64,000 bases of DNA from Devosia ginsengisoli (GCF_007859655.1 NZ_CP042304.1:3536501-3600500), one strand, 5' to 3'; counted from the first letter of the stretch, positions 54,290 to 64,000 are shown. Numbers and translations: made by a program. The notes: generated by a model from the sequence alone, not told the origin.

Positions 54290-54318
54290 ATGAGAGCCCC
54301 GATGTTGCCTTGCGCTTC

Positions 54319-55242
54319 CTATTCCAGCGGTGGCAGCACGGTAGCGGCTTTCTCCCGCAATCGCTCGATCAGCTCCGCCACGCGGGGCTCTTCCGCGCGC
54401 TCCAGCAGCACATAGATGCCGATCAGGCTTTGCCGTGTCGGCTCGGTCACGCTGACCTGGCGCAGGCCGCGGCTGATGAATTCCTCGGCCATCACCTCTG
54501 TATGGCTGAGCACGGCGTCGCTGCGCTCGACATAGTCGAGGCAGGCCGCCAGCGAATTGGAGGCGAACACATATTTGCCCTGGTCGAACGGGGCACTGGC
54601 CGTGGTGGTGCGGCTCCAGGCCTCGAAGAAGCGCTGGTGGCGAACTTCCGGCAGGGAACTCGTTACTGCCGGATAGGCTTCCACCTCGGCGATGGTACGC
54701 GGGCGGCCGAGCAGGGCGTGGCCTTCGCGCACGAAATAACCCTGGCCGACCCGCGTCAGCGGAATGAGCCTTGCCCCGGTGCTGCGGCTCAGCCCCTCGA
54801 TTTCATGCGCCACGAACAGCGAGATATCGCCACTCAGCAACTGGTCCATGCAGCGCAACTGGTTGCCCAGGCTCACATGGATGCGCGCATTGGGATAGCT
54901 GTTGGAATAGTCGAGCACCATGTCGCGGATGAACAGGGTCCACCACGAATAGCCCGAGCCGATGCGCAAGCCCTGCTCGGTGCGGCCCTGCTGGTGGGCG
55001 ATGGCATTGAGCGTATTGTCATAGAGCCGGCGCATCAGCCGCCCGTTCTGGTACAGCGTCTCGCCATATTCGGTCAGCTCCACTCCGCGCGGCGTGCGGA
55101 TCAGCAGCTTCACGCCGAGATTTTCCTCCAGCTTGCGCATGTTGAAGGTCAGCGTCGGCTGGGTGACGAACAGGGCCGTCGCCGCCGCGCTGATCGTGCC
55201 GGCCTCCGCTACCGCGAGGAACTGGTTGAGCAGCTTATCCAT
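54319..55242 (-). CDS. LysR-family transcriptional regulator
   Basis: A 307-residue LTTR. The N-terminal winged helix reads MDKLLNQFLAVAEAGTISAAA then ALFVTQPTLTFNMRKLEENLGVKLLIRTPRGVELTEYGE; the effector domain follows (about 90-300). ATG 55242 has GGAGG upstream. It lies divergent to the sugar ABC operon and convergent with tct, so either may be its target. Confidence 0.93.
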   Translation of the reverse strand: MDKLLNQFLAVAEAGTISAAATALFVTQPTLTFNMRKLEENLGVKLLIRTPRGVELTEYGETLYQNGRLMRRLYDNTLNAIAHQQGRTEQGLRIGSGYSWWTLFIRDMVLDYSNSYPNARIHVSLGNQLRCMDQLLSGDISLFVAHEIEGLSRSTGARLIPLTRVGQGYFVREGHALLGRPRTIAEVEAYPAVTSSLPEVRHQRFFEAWSRTTTASAPFDQGKYVFASNSLAACLDYVERSDAVLSHTEVMAEEFISRGLRQVSVTEPTRQSLIGIYVLLERAEEPRVAELIERLREKAATVLPPLE

Positions 55243-55515
55243 CCTCTGCCTCCTGCCATAGAAACAATCTATACCGGACAGGATATTTCGTATTTTTCTT
55301 TTGGTCGAGACTGCGCCAAGGTATGCCCAGCAAGACAAGAACCGGCCGCGAAATGGCCATGGGAGACAGGCGTGCCCCGTTCGCGGCGGGCGCCCGAAAC
55401 AGCGGGAAACCGGGGCGATTTGGCTCAGGCAGGACACTGCCGGAACCGGGATTTCACCAGCTTTCCCCATCTTCCATACAAGTGATTGCCTTGCCGCAAA
55501 CGTGTGTGCTATGCC

Positions 55516-55627
55516 GTAACCAGTCGGTTATTTGTGCAAATTGCGTAAGGAGACTTTGGCAGAAAGCACGACTTCGCAGCGACGGTAACGATATCGGTCC
55601 TGCGTCGTGATGTAACCGATTGGTGAT
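55516..55627. promoter_or_regulatory. Control region of the sugar ABC operon, with two GTAAC-type dyads
   Basis: The 457-base gap between the LysR gene and the binding-protein gene contains no gene that I can support. Two operator-like dyads lie in it: GTAAC-CAGTCG-GTTAT (55516-55531) and GTAAC-CGATTG-GTGAT (55612-55627); their centres are 96 bases apart. A weaker GTAAC-GATATC-GGTCC lies at 55585-55600. Paired sites at this distance would suit looping repression. Confidence 0.6.
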
Positions 55628-55699
55628 TTAGCAGCGGGGAGGCTGCGGATCGCGTCTGTTCCGGTAGCGGAACGATCACTGTTCATGGGAGGAAACCAC

Positions 55700-56995
55700 A
55701 TGACTTTTCGTATGCCACGCCGTCAGTTCCTGATGGGTACCTCGGCGCTTGCCGCCGCCGGCGCTTTCGGGCTTCGCCCCGCTTTCGCACAGGATGAGGC
55801 CCTGCGCCTGATCTGGTGGGGCGGCCAGGCCCGCGCCGACCGGACCCTCGCCGTTGCCGACGCCTATGCGGCGTCCACCGGCACGACCCCGCCCGAAGGC
55901 GAGTTCCTGTCCTGGAACGATTACTGGCCCAAGCTGGCCACCCAGGTCGCCGGTGGCACCGCCCCCGACGTCCTGCAGATGGACTACCGCTTCATCGTGG
56001 AATACGCCACGCGCAACGCCATTGCCCCGATGGATGATTACCTCGGCGGCGTGCTCAACCTCGACGATTTTGACGAGGATCAGCTCGAAGGCGGCAAGGT
56101 CGATGGCAAACTCTACGGCCTCAGCCTGGGCGCCAATTCGGTGGCCATGCTGGTCAATACCACGGCCTTCGAGGAAGCCGGCGTCGCCGTGCCGGATCGC
56201 GACTGGACCTATGATACGATGCGCGAGATCGGCGAAGCCTTCAAGGCTGCCAATATCCGTGGCGGCATGACGGGCATGTCCGACGGCTCGGGCTCCGAAC
56301 CCATGCTGGACAACTGGATTCGCCAGCGCGGCAAGCCGCTCTATACGGCTGAAGGCAAGCTGGGCCCCAATGTCGACGACATGGTGGAATGGTTCACCAT
56401 GTGGAACGAGTTCCGCGACGCGGGCTATATCAACTCCGCCGAAGACCAGGCCCTCGATACCGGCGCAGCCGAAGTCTCCATGGTCGCCCTCAACAAGGCC
56501 GCCATGATCCCGTCCAACTCCAACCAGTTGGTCATCCACCAGTCGATCAACCCCGATACGCTGACCATTACCAGCTATCCGCGCATCGCCGCCGGCGTTG
56601 GCGGCGGGCACTATCGCAAGCCGAGCCAGTTCTGGTCGATCTCGGGTGCGTCGCAGAACAAGGAAGCGGCCGCCGCTTTCCTCAGCTACTTCGTCAACGA
56701 TGTCGAAGCCGGCAAGGTTCTAGGTGTCGAGCGCGGCATTCCCTGCTCGGCTGCGGTGCGCGACGCTGTCGCCCCGACGCTCAGCGAGCAGGATCAGATC
56801 GCGCTCAACTTCGTGGCCAATCTCGGCGACCTGCTTGGGCCGCTGCCTGCCTCCCCGCCGAATGCCGCGGGCGAAATCGACACCTCCCTGCTGCGCGTGC
56901 TCAGCCAGGAAGTGGGCTTTGGCGGCCGTTCGGCCGAAGATGCCGGCAAGTTCTTCGTCGATGAAGCGACGGCTATCCTGAACCGGGCTAGCTAA
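55700..56995 (+). CDS. Sugar ABC transporter substrate-binding protein with Tat signal
   Basis: Periplasmic carbohydrate receptor (family 1 SBP), 431 residues. The leader reads MTFRMPRRQFLMGTSALAAAG, a twin-arginine motif (RRQFLM), so export is probably through Tat. Mature part features: LIWWGGQARADRT, YWPKLATQVAGGTAPDVLQMD, NAIAPMDDYL and GLSLGANSVAMLVN. GGAGG seven bases before ATG 55700. First gene of a rightward operon through 61993. Confidence 0.93.
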   Translation: MTFRMPRRQFLMGTSALAAAGAFGLRPAFAQDEALRLIWWGGQARADRTLAVADAYAASTGTTPPEGEFLSWNDYWPKLATQVAGGTAPDVLQMDYRFIVEYATRNAIAPMDDYLGGVLNLDDFDEDQLEGGKVDGKLYGLSLGANSVAMLVNTTAFEEAGVAVPDRDWTYDTMREIGEAFKAANIRGGMTGMSDGSGSEPMLDNWIRQRGKPLYTAEGKLGPNVDDMVEWFTMWNEFRDAGYINSAEDQALDTGAAEVSMVALNKAAMIPSNSNQLVIHQSINPDTLTITSYPRIAAGVGGGHYRKPSQFWSISGASQNKEAAAAFLSYFVNDVEAGKVLGVERGIPCSAAVRDAVAPTLSEQDQIALNFVANLGDLLGPLPASPPNAAGEIDTSLLRVLSQEVGFGGRSAEDAGKFFVDEATAILNRAS

Positions 56996-56997
56996 CA

Positions 56998-57939
56998 ATG
57001 GCCGTGAATGCGGCAGAAGCGGCTGTGCCTGATGCCGCATCCGGCAATTCGATCTGGTCGAGGGCGTGGCAAAACCACGCCCCCGGCTACCTCTTCCTCT
57101 TGCCATGGTTCATCGGCTTTTTCGGCCTGACGGTCGGGCCGATCATCACCTCCTTCTATCTCAGCTTCACCGATTTCGACCTGCTGACCCCCGCCGAATG
57201 GGTGGGCGTGGACAATTACGTGCGCATGTTCACCAATGACCGCAGCTTTGCGGCCTCGATGCGCGTGACCTTTTTCTTCGTGATCTTCTCGGTGCCGCTG
57301 AAGCTGGCTTTCGCCCTGGGCGTGGCCGTGCTGCTGAACCGGGGCATGAAAGGGCTGCCGCTCTATCGCGCGCTGTTCTACCTGCCGAGCCTGCTCGGCG
57401 CTTCGGTCGCCATCGCCATCCTGTGGCGCCAGATTTTCGCCCGTGACGGGCTGGTCAATGATGTCCTGTCCATTTTCGGCATTGTCGGCCCGAGCTGGAT
57501 TTCCAATCCGAACTATTCGCTGTGGACGCTGATCATCCTGTCTATCTGGCAGTTCGGCTCGCCCATGATCATTTTCCTCGCCGGGCTGCGGCAGATTCCG
57601 CAGGACATGTATGAAGCGGCCAGCCTCGACGGCGCCGGCAAGTGGCGGCAATTCGTCAAGATCACGCTGCCGCTGCTGACCCCGGTCGTGTTCTTCAACG
57701 CCATCATCCAGACCATCGAGGCCTTCAAGAGCTTCACGCCGGCCTTCATCATTTCGGGCGGCACCGGCGCGCCGATCAATTCGACGCTGTTCTACACGCT
57801 CTACCTCTACAACGAGGCCTTCAGCTTCTTCCGCATGGGCTATGCCTCGGCTCTGGCCTGGTTCCTGCTGCTGCTGATCGCCTGCTTCACCGCCTTCTCG
57901 TTCCTCACCAGCAAGTATTGGGTGCATTATGACGATTGA
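56998..57939 (+). CDS. Sugar ABC transporter permease 1
   Basis: MalF-type permease of 313 residues with about six membrane helices. The EAA loop is YEAASLDGAGKWRQFVKITLPLL. Begins three bases after the receptor gene stop and overlaps permease 2 by 11 bases. Confidence 0.94.
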   Translation: MAVNAAEAAVPDAASGNSIWSRAWQNHAPGYLFLLPWFIGFFGLTVGPIITSFYLSFTDFDLLTPAEWVGVDNYVRMFTNDRSFAASMRVTFFFVIFSVPLKLAFALGVAVLLNRGMKGLPLYRALFYLPSLLGASVAIAILWRQIFARDGLVNDVLSIFGIVGPSWISNPNYSLWTLIILSIWQFGSPMIIFLAGLRQIPQDMYEAASLDGAGKWRQFVKITLPLLTPVVFFNAIIQTIEAFKSFTPAFIISGGTGAPINSTLFYTLYLYNEAFSFFRMGYASALAWFLLLLIACFTAFSFLTSKYWVHYDD

Positions 57940-58822
57940 TGCCCAACGCCTGACCGTCGTGACCGGGCGGGATTCCGACGCGCAGCGCCTGCGCAAGCGC
58001 CTCATGAGCATCGGCGCCCATGTGCTGTTGATCGGCGCCTCCATCATCATGCTCTATCCGCTGCTCTGGCTGCTCTCGGCCTCGCTCAAGCCGCAGGAGC
58101 AGATCTTCACCTCGGGCATCTGGCCCACGATCGACTGGAGCATCGATTCCTACTTCCGCGGCTGGAACGGGCTGCGCACCAGCTTCTCCGTGTTCTTCAT
58201 GAATTCCTTCGTGATCGCGGTGCTCAGCGTGGTGGGCAATCTGATTGCCTGCTCCATGGCCGCCTATGCCTTTGCCCGGCTGCGCTTCAAGGGCCGCAAT
58301 TTCTGGTTCGCCATGATGCTGGGCACGCTGATGTTACCCAGCCAGGTGACGCTCATTCCCCAATATGTGCTGTTCCGCGACCTGGGCTGGATCAACACCA
58401 TCCTGCCGCTGGTCGTGCCGAAATTCCTCGCCGTCGATGCCTTCTTCATCTTCCTGATGGTGCAGTTCTTCCGCGGCATTCCGCGCGAACTGGACGAGGC
58501 GGCAATGATGGACGGCTGCTCGCCCTGGCGTATTTTCTACAAGATCATGCTGCCGCTTTCGATGCCGGTGCTGGTGACGGTGTCCATCTTCACCTTCATC
58601 TGGACCTGGGACGATTTCTTCGCGCCGCTGATCTACCTCAACCGCATGCAGGACTATACCGTCATGCTCGGCCTGCGCACCTTCGTGGATTCCACCGGCG
58701 AGAGCGACTATGGCGGCCTGTTCGCCATGAGCGTGCTCTCGATCGTGCCGATTTTCCTGTTCTTCCTGTTCTTCCAGCGCCTGCTCATCGAGGGCATCGC
58801 CACTACCGGTATGAAACGCTAG
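57929..58822 (+). CDS. Sugar ABC transporter permease 2
   Basis: MalG-type permease of 297 residues with six helices. The EAA loop is ELDEAAMMDGCSPWRIFYKI followed by MLPLSMPVL; WTWDDFFAPLIYL, normally WNDFL in the family, is present near the end. Pairs with the preceding permease. Confidence 0.94.
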   Translation: MTIDAQRLTVVTGRDSDAQRLRKRLMSIGAHVLLIGASIIMLYPLLWLLSASLKPQEQIFTSGIWPTIDWSIDSYFRGWNGLRTSFSVFFMNSFVIAVLSVVGNLIACSMAAYAFARLRFKGRNFWFAMMLGTLMLPSQVTLIPQYVLFRDLGWINTILPLVVPKFLAVDAFFIFLMVQFFRGIPRELDEAAMMDGCSPWRIFYKIMLPLSMPVLVTVSIFTFIWTWDDFFAPLIYLNRMQDYTVMLGLRTFVDSTGESDYGGLFAMSVLSIVPIFLFFLFFQRLLIEGIATTGMKR

Positions 58823-58826
58823 ACCT

Positions 58827-59846
58827 ATGACATCAATCAAGTTTGCCGCCATCGGCATCAACCACAGCCATATCTACGGCCAGGTCGATTGCCTGAAGGA
58901 TGCCGGCGCACAACTCACGGCCTTCCACGCCGTGGAAGACGATCTCGCCGCGGCTTTCGGGGCGAAATATCCCGAGGCCAAGCGCGTCGGCGATCCCCGG
59001 GCGATCCTCGAAGACCCCGATATTGCCGTGGTGCTGACCTCGGCCATTCCAGCCGACCGCGCGGCAATCTCGCTGGCCGCCATGCGGCACGGCAAGGATG
59101 TGCTGACCGACAAGCCGGGCATGACCACCTTTGCCCAGCTCGACGAGATCAGAAAAGTGCAGGCGGAGACCGGCCGCATCTATTCGGTGCTCTATTCCGA
59201 GCATTTCGAAGTGCGTGCCACGGTGGAAGCCGGCAATCTCATCGCCCAGGGCGCCATCGGCAAGGTCATCAACACGGTGGGCCTCGGTCCGCATGCGCTC
59301 AAGAACAATCCGCGCCCCGACTGGTTCTTCACCCGCTCGCGCTATGGCGGCATTCTCTGCGACATTGCCAGCCACCAATTCGAGCAGTTCCTGTTCTTCT
59401 CGGACGCCAATGATGCCGAAGTGATTTCGGCCAGCGTCGCCAATCGCGCCAATCCGGATCGGCCGGGCCTGCAGGATGTGGGCGATGTTCATCTCAGGAC
59501 GGCAAATACCTCGGGCTATATCCGCGTCGACTGGTTCACCCCCAAGGGCCTGCCCACCTGGGGCGACGGGCGCCTGACCATCCTGGGCACCGAGGGCTAT
59601 ATCGAACTGCGCAAATATATCGATATTGCCGGCCGGCCGGGGCAGGACCACCTGTTCCTGGTCAACCACGAAGGCCCGCGCCATGTCGATTGCTCCCAGG
59701 TCGAGCGGCCCTTCGGCCGGCTGTTCCTCGACGACGTGCGCAACCGCACCGAGACCGCCATGCCGCAGGAGCGGTGTTTCAATGCCATGAAGCTGGCGCT
59801 GACCGCCCAGCAACTGGCCGAGCGCGGCACGGAGTGGGCGCAATGA
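58827..59846 (+). CDS. Gfo/Idh/MocA-family oxidoreductase
   Basis: A 339-residue dehydrogenase. N-terminal Rossmann start FAAIGINHSHIYGQVDCL lacks the canonical GxGxxG, and the usual EKP motif appears as DVLTDKPGMTT, a recognised divergent subgroup in sugar operons. The C-terminal domain carries GGILCDIASHQFEQFLFF. It may use a different acceptor or epimerise its substrate. Starts five bases after the permease and overlaps the next Gfo/Idh gene by four. Confidence 0.9.
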   Translation: MTSIKFAAIGINHSHIYGQVDCLKDAGAQLTAFHAVEDDLAAAFGAKYPEAKRVGDPRAILEDPDIAVVLTSAIPADRAAISLAAMRHGKDVLTDKPGMTTFAQLDEIRKVQAETGRIYSVLYSEHFEVRATVEAGNLIAQGAIGKVINTVGLGPHALKNNPRPDWFFTRSRYGGILCDIASHQFEQFLFFSDANDAEVISASVANRANPDRPGLQDVGDVHLRTANTSGYIRVDWFTPKGLPTWGDGRLTILGTEGYIELRKYIDIAGRPGQDHLFLVNHEGPRHVDCSQVERPFGRLFLDDVRNRTETAMPQERCFNAMKLALTAQQLAERGTEWAQ

Positions 59847-60928
59847 GCAAGATCTTCAACGTCGCCGTGGTCGGTTGCGGCATCGGGCGCAGCCACATCG
59901 TCGAGGGCTACCTGCCCAATGCCGACAAGTTCAAGGTCAAGCTGCTCTGCGACCTCAATGCCGAGCGCATGGGCGCGGTGGCCGACGAATTCGCCATCAC
60001 CAGGCGCATTGCCAGCTTCGATGAAGCGCTCGCCATGGACGATATCGACATCATCGATATCTGCACCCCGCCGGGCCTGCATTTCCCCATGGTCATGGCC
60101 GCGCTCAAGGCCGGCAAGCATGTCATCTGCGAAAAGCCGCTGGTGGGTTCGCTGGCCCAGGTCGATGCGGTCATGGAGCAGGAAAAGGCCAGCAAGGGCA
60201 TGCTGATGCCGGTGTTCCAGTACCGCTTCGGCAATGGCATCGAGCAGGCCAAGGCCATTATCGATGCCGGCATTGCCGGCAAGCCCTTCATGGGTACGGT
60301 GGAAACGCTGTGGCGGCGCGACGCGCCCTATTATGCCGTGCCCTGGCGCGGCAAATGGGCCACCGAACTGGGCGGCGTGCTGATGGGCCATGCCATTCAC
60401 CCGCATGACCTGTTCACCTATCTCATGGGCGATATCGAGCGTGTGTTTGGCCGCGTCGCCACCCGCGTCAATCCGATCGAGGTGGAAGACACCATTTCGG
60501 CCTCGCTGCAGATGAAGAATGGCGCCCTCGCCAGCCTCACCGCCACCCTCGGTTCGGCCGACGACACGACCCGCATCCGCCTCGCCTTCGAGAATGTCAC
60601 CTTCGAAAGCGACCACGCCGCCTATAATCCGGGCGAAAAGCTCTGGAAGATCCAGCCGCGCAATCCCGAAACGGCAGCCAAGATCGATGCCCTGCTGAAG
60701 GATTGGCAGCATGTGCCATCGCGGTTCCAGACCCAGATGGCCCGCTTCCACGATGCCCTCACAGGCACCGGCCCGCTGCCGGTCACATCAGCGGATTCGC
60801 GCCGTTCGCTCGAACTGGTCACCGCCTTCTATCATTCGTCGGCAACCAACGAGGATGTCGTCCTGCCCATCGGCCCCGGCCATCCGCTTTACGAAAGCTG
60901 GGTTCCGGCCCAGTTCCGGGCGGCTTAG
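59843..60928 (+). CDS. Gfo/Idh/MocA-family oxidoreductase
   Basis: A second dehydrogenase, 361 residues, more canonical: NVAVVGCGIGRSHIVEGYL (GxGxxG), DICTPPGLHFPMVMAAL, the catalytic HVICEKPLVGS and GGVLMGHAIHPHDLF with the C-terminal catalytic histidine region. Distinct from its neighbour, so the two probably catalyse successive or opposite steps (for example oxidation and later reduction of a sugar). ATG 59843 overlaps the previous stop as ATGA. Confidence 0.92.
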   Translation: MSKIFNVAVVGCGIGRSHIVEGYLPNADKFKVKLLCDLNAERMGAVADEFAITRRIASFDEALAMDDIDIIDICTPPGLHFPMVMAALKAGKHVICEKPLVGSLAQVDAVMEQEKASKGMLMPVFQYRFGNGIEQAKAIIDAGIAGKPFMGTVETLWRRDAPYYAVPWRGKWATELGGVLMGHAIHPHDLFTYLMGDIERVFGRVATRVNPIEVEDTISASLQMKNGALASLTATLGSADDTTRIRLAFENVTFESDHAAYNPGEKLWKIQPRNPETAAKIDALLKDWQHVPSRFQTQMARFHDALTGTGPLPVTSADSRRSLELVTAFYHSSATNEDVVLPIGPGHPLYESWVPAQFRAA

Positions 60929-60940
60929 GAGTAAGAGCTC

Positions 60941-61993
<1,053 letters not shown>

Positions 61994-62029
61994 AAGCCTG
62001 GCCGCGCTGCTTCCCACCCACAATCGCCT

Positions 62030-62102
62030 CCCGCGGACTTGATCCGCGGGTCTCGCGTCGTGCATGCCGAGTGGAGAGTGACCCCCGGATCAAGTCCGGG
62101 GG
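62030..62102. repeat. Intergenic inverted repeat, family C
   Basis: CCCGCGGACTTGATCCGCGGG, itself a palindrome, followed after about 30 bases by CCCCCGGATCAAGTCCGGGGG, which has the same core in reverse. Lies between the ABC operon and the convergent TetR gene, so it may mark both transcript ends. Confidence 0.8.
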
Positions 62103-62126
62103 AAGCGCCGGCGGGTGGGATGGCCG

Positions 62127-62888
62127 TCAGCCGCCCTTCCCCTCGATCATCACGGCCAACCCGTCCAGGATGCGTTCCAGGCCGAAATCGAAGGCGCGGT
62201 CGGGGTCGCCCAGGCCGTAGAGTTCGCCGACGACGGGACCGATGCGGCTGGCGACGGGGTAGGGGGCATAGTCGAGCGTTTCGAGGAAGGGCGCGATGGC
62301 ATACCACCATTCGTCGTCGCTCATGCCGGTCTGTTCCTTGACCATGCGCGAGCGGGCCACGTCGCGGGCGGCGCCGAACACGTAATTGGCGATCATGGTG
62401 ACGCTCATATCCATCTCGATCTCATCGAGTCCCAGCCCGTCCAGCGCGCTGAGGAAGACCTCGTAGGACTTCATCGTATTGGGGCCGAGCACCGGGCGGT
62501 GGGTGGACACCTGCAGAACCCAGGGATGGGCGATGTAATATTTGCGGAATTCGGAGGCGACCATGGTCACATTGGCGCGCCACTGCGCCGGATCGAAGAC
62601 CGGCATGGGATAGTCCCCGCCCGACACCGCATCCAGCATCAGGTCGAGCAATACCGACTTGTCGGGAATGTGGGTGTAAAAGCTCATCGGTGAAATGCCG
62701 ACCGCTTCGGCCACCCTGCGTGTCGAGACCGCATCGATCCCTTCGGCATCGGCAATGCGCACCGCCGCCTGCACCAGGTCACCCACGGAGCCCCGCGCTT
62801 TCGGGCCGCGCTTGGGCGCCTCCACCCGCCCCCACATCAGTTGCAGGGTTTTGATCGGGTCGCCGCGTCCGGCAATATCCTCGGCCAT
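62127..62888 (-). CDS. TetR-family regulator (TetR_C tetracycline-type)
   Basis: A 253-residue repressor. HTH: LVQAAVRIADAEGIDAVSTR then RVAEAVGISPMSFYTHIPDKSVLLD. The C-terminal part with DAVSGGDYPMPVFDPAQWRANV and LYGLGDPDRAFDFGLERIL is of the TetR class-C type. Divergent from a DrrA-type ATPase, the usual arrangement in which such regulators control drug ABC exporters. Start ATG 62888. Confidence 0.92.
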   Translation of the reverse strand: MAEDIAGRGDPIKTLQLMWGRVEAPKRGPKARGSVGDLVQAAVRIADAEGIDAVSTRRVAEAVGISPMSFYTHIPDKSVLLDLMLDAVSGGDYPMPVFDPAQWRANVTMVASEFRKYYIAHPWVLQVSTHRPVLGPNTMKSYEVFLSALDGLGLDEIEMDMSVTMIANYVFGAARDVARSRMVKEQTGMSDDEWWYAIAPFLETLDYAPYPVASRIGPVVGELYGLGDPDRAFDFGLERILDGLAVMIEGKGG

Positions 62889-62910
62889 TTGGCCTCCAAA
62901 ATAACTCTTT

Positions 62911-62960
62911 ACACCGTACGATATTATGCTAAACCTTGTGCGGCGTACGGAGTTATACGG
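62911..62960. promoter_or_regulatory. Paired CGTACG-centred operators between tetR and drrA-like genes
   Basis: ACACCGTACGATATT (CGTACG at 62915-62920) and GCGGCGTACGGAGTTATACGG (CGTACG at 62944-62949), centres 29 bases apart, in the 172-base divergent region. ACACCGTACGGTGT-like sites are known for TetR_C-type regulators. Confidence 0.6.
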
Positions 62961-63060
62961 TTCCAGGGCGCAAAAGTCGAGCCCGCTGTCGAAAACCCGC
63001 CTGCTGCCGCGTCATGTCAGCAGGGCCGGATCAGTGTGCCCGTAGCAAAGGGGAATGCCG

Positions 63061-64000
63061 ATGATCCATGCCAGAGACCTGACCCGTACCTTCAAGACCA
63101 AGACCGGCCCGGTAGAGGCCGTGCGCGGCCTCAGCCTCGATGTGGCCGAGGGCGAGCTGGTGGCCTTTCTCGGCCCCAATGGCGCCGGCAAATCCACTTC
63201 GGTGCGCATGCTGACCACGCTCCTGCCGCTGACTTCGGGCAGCGCCAGCGTCGGCGGGCATGACGTCGTGGCCGACCCGGCCAGCGTACGCCGCAAGATC
63301 GGCTATGTCGGGCAGGGCACCGGCTCAGGCCCGTATCACCGCGTCCGCGACGAATTGGTGACTCAGGGCAAGGCCCAGCGCATGAGCACCTCGGCCGCCC
63401 GCAAGCGCGCCGACGACCTGCTCGGCATGCTCGAACTCGATGGCCTGGCCGACCGGAGCTGCGCCTCGCTGTCGGGCGGACAGAAGCGGCGGCTCGATGT
63501 GGCGCTTGGCCTAATGCATACCCCGCCCATCCTGTTCCTCGACGAGCCCTCCACCGGGCTCGACCCGCATAGCCGCGCCAATCTGTGGGATCACATCACC
63601 AGCCTCAGACAGGCCAGCGGCATGACCATTTTCCTCACCACCCACTATCTCGACGAGGCCGACACCATGGCCGAGCGCGTCATGGTGATGGATAATGGCA
63701 TCATGATTGCCGACGACACGCCGGCCCGGCTCAAGGCCGATCTGGCCGGCGACACCATCCATGTCAGCGTGCTCTGCGAGGATCAGTTGGGCAGCGCCGC
63801 CGAAATCGCGCAGAACCTGCCCGATGCCCGCGAAACCAAAGTCGATGGCCGCGACGTGGCCGTGACCCTGCGCGATGGCGAAGCCGTCCTGCCCGAATTC
63901 ATCCGCCGCCTGCATCAATCCGGCATCGAAGCCATCAGCGCGAGAGTGGTGCGGCCGACGCTGGACGATGTGTTCCTGGGCCTGACCGGGCGCTCGCTCC
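63061..64000 (+). CDS. DrrA-type drug-export ABC ATPase (partial, runs off right edge)
   Basis: About 313 residues visible. Walker A FLGPNGAGKSTSVRML, signature SLSGGQKRRLDVALGL, Walker B ILFLDEPSTGLDP, switch TTHYLDEADTMAERV and the DrrA/CcmA C-terminal domain with RVVRPTLDDVFLGLTGRSL at the edge. DrrA pumps are partnered by a DrrB-type permease expected just downstream. AAAGGGGAA precedes ATG 63061. Probably controlled by the divergent TetR. Confidence 0.92.
   Translation, partial: MIHARDLTRTFKTKTGPVEAVRGLSLDVAEGELVAFLGPNGAGKSTSVRMLTTLLPLTSGSASVGGHDVVADPASVRRKIGYVGQGTGSGPYHRVRDELVTQGKAQRMSTSAARKRADDLLGMLELDGLADRSCASLSGGQKRRLDVALGLMHTPPILFLDEPSTGLDPHSRANLWDHITSLRQASGMTIFLTTHYLDEADTMAERVMVMDNGIMIADDTPARLKADLAGDTIHVSVLCEDQLGSAAEIAQNLPDARETKVDGRDVAVTLRDGEAVLPEFIRRLHQSGIEAISARVVRPTLDDVFLGLTGRSL

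Overview
The window is GC-rich DNA from an alphaproteobacterium. Gene order and protein sequences point to Hyphomicrobiales, and the overall flavour suggests a Devosia-like organism; this is inferred from family knowledge, not from a database search. Supporting signs are the rpsA / ihfB / lapA / trpFBA arrangement, the tsaB-rimI-fur-plsC block, the rnd-lptCAB-rpoN-hpf-ptsN block, a DUF1150-Hsp20 pair, a TIGR02300 protein and several families of short intergenic repeats of the kind common in this order. Coding density is very high and many neighbours overlap by exactly four bases.

Region 1-10,250 is core housekeeping, read mostly leftwards: trpA (cut by the window edge), trpB, trpF, lapA, ihfB, sppA, an inserted BrnT/BrnA toxin-antitoxin pair, an acetyltransferase, rpsA, cmk and aroA, then a TIGR02300 gene and tRNA-Ala(GGC) on the plus strand. 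Region 10,280-19,090 holds exoD with an alpha/beta-hydrolase membrane protein, a YcaQ-type DNA glycosylase, nicotinate phosphoribosyltransferase, small unknown proteins, plsC, a Fur/Mur regulator, rimI and tsaB. Region 19,330-31,890 holds lnt, an RNase D-like exonuclease, the LPS-export genes lptC-lptA-lptB, rpoN with a consensus sigma-54 promoter in front of it, a frameshifted long-form hpf, ptsN, heat-shock genes, a TetR/MFS efflux pair and rpmI-rplT.

Region 32,130-45,750 holds pheS and pheT with an unusual ASCH-exonuclease fusion gene between them, a cNMP-binding patatin phospholipase, a complete sitABCD manganese/iron importer, an isolated phage/GTA-like spike gene (DUF2793 plus S74 chaperone) and an RNA methyltransferase. 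Region 45,740-62,000 is an accessory catabolic island: a Gfo/Idh-DUF993-TIM-barrel operon, a TauE/SafE permease, a tripartite tricarboxylate transporter (tctC-tctB-tctA) with its own TetR gene, a LysR regulator, and a sugar ABC transporter operon carrying two more Gfo/Idh dehydrogenases. A dyad of the form GTAAC-N6-GTTAC occurs in front of all three of these operons, suggesting one regulon. The window ends with a TetR gene divergent from a DrrA-type drug-export ATPase that runs off the right edge.

The best candidates for something not well described are the ASCH-DEDD exonuclease fusion inside pheST, the shared-operator catabolic regulon, the hpf frameshift at a G-run, and the orphan GTA-spike-like gene. 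No CRISPR array, integrase, transposase or rRNA was seen.
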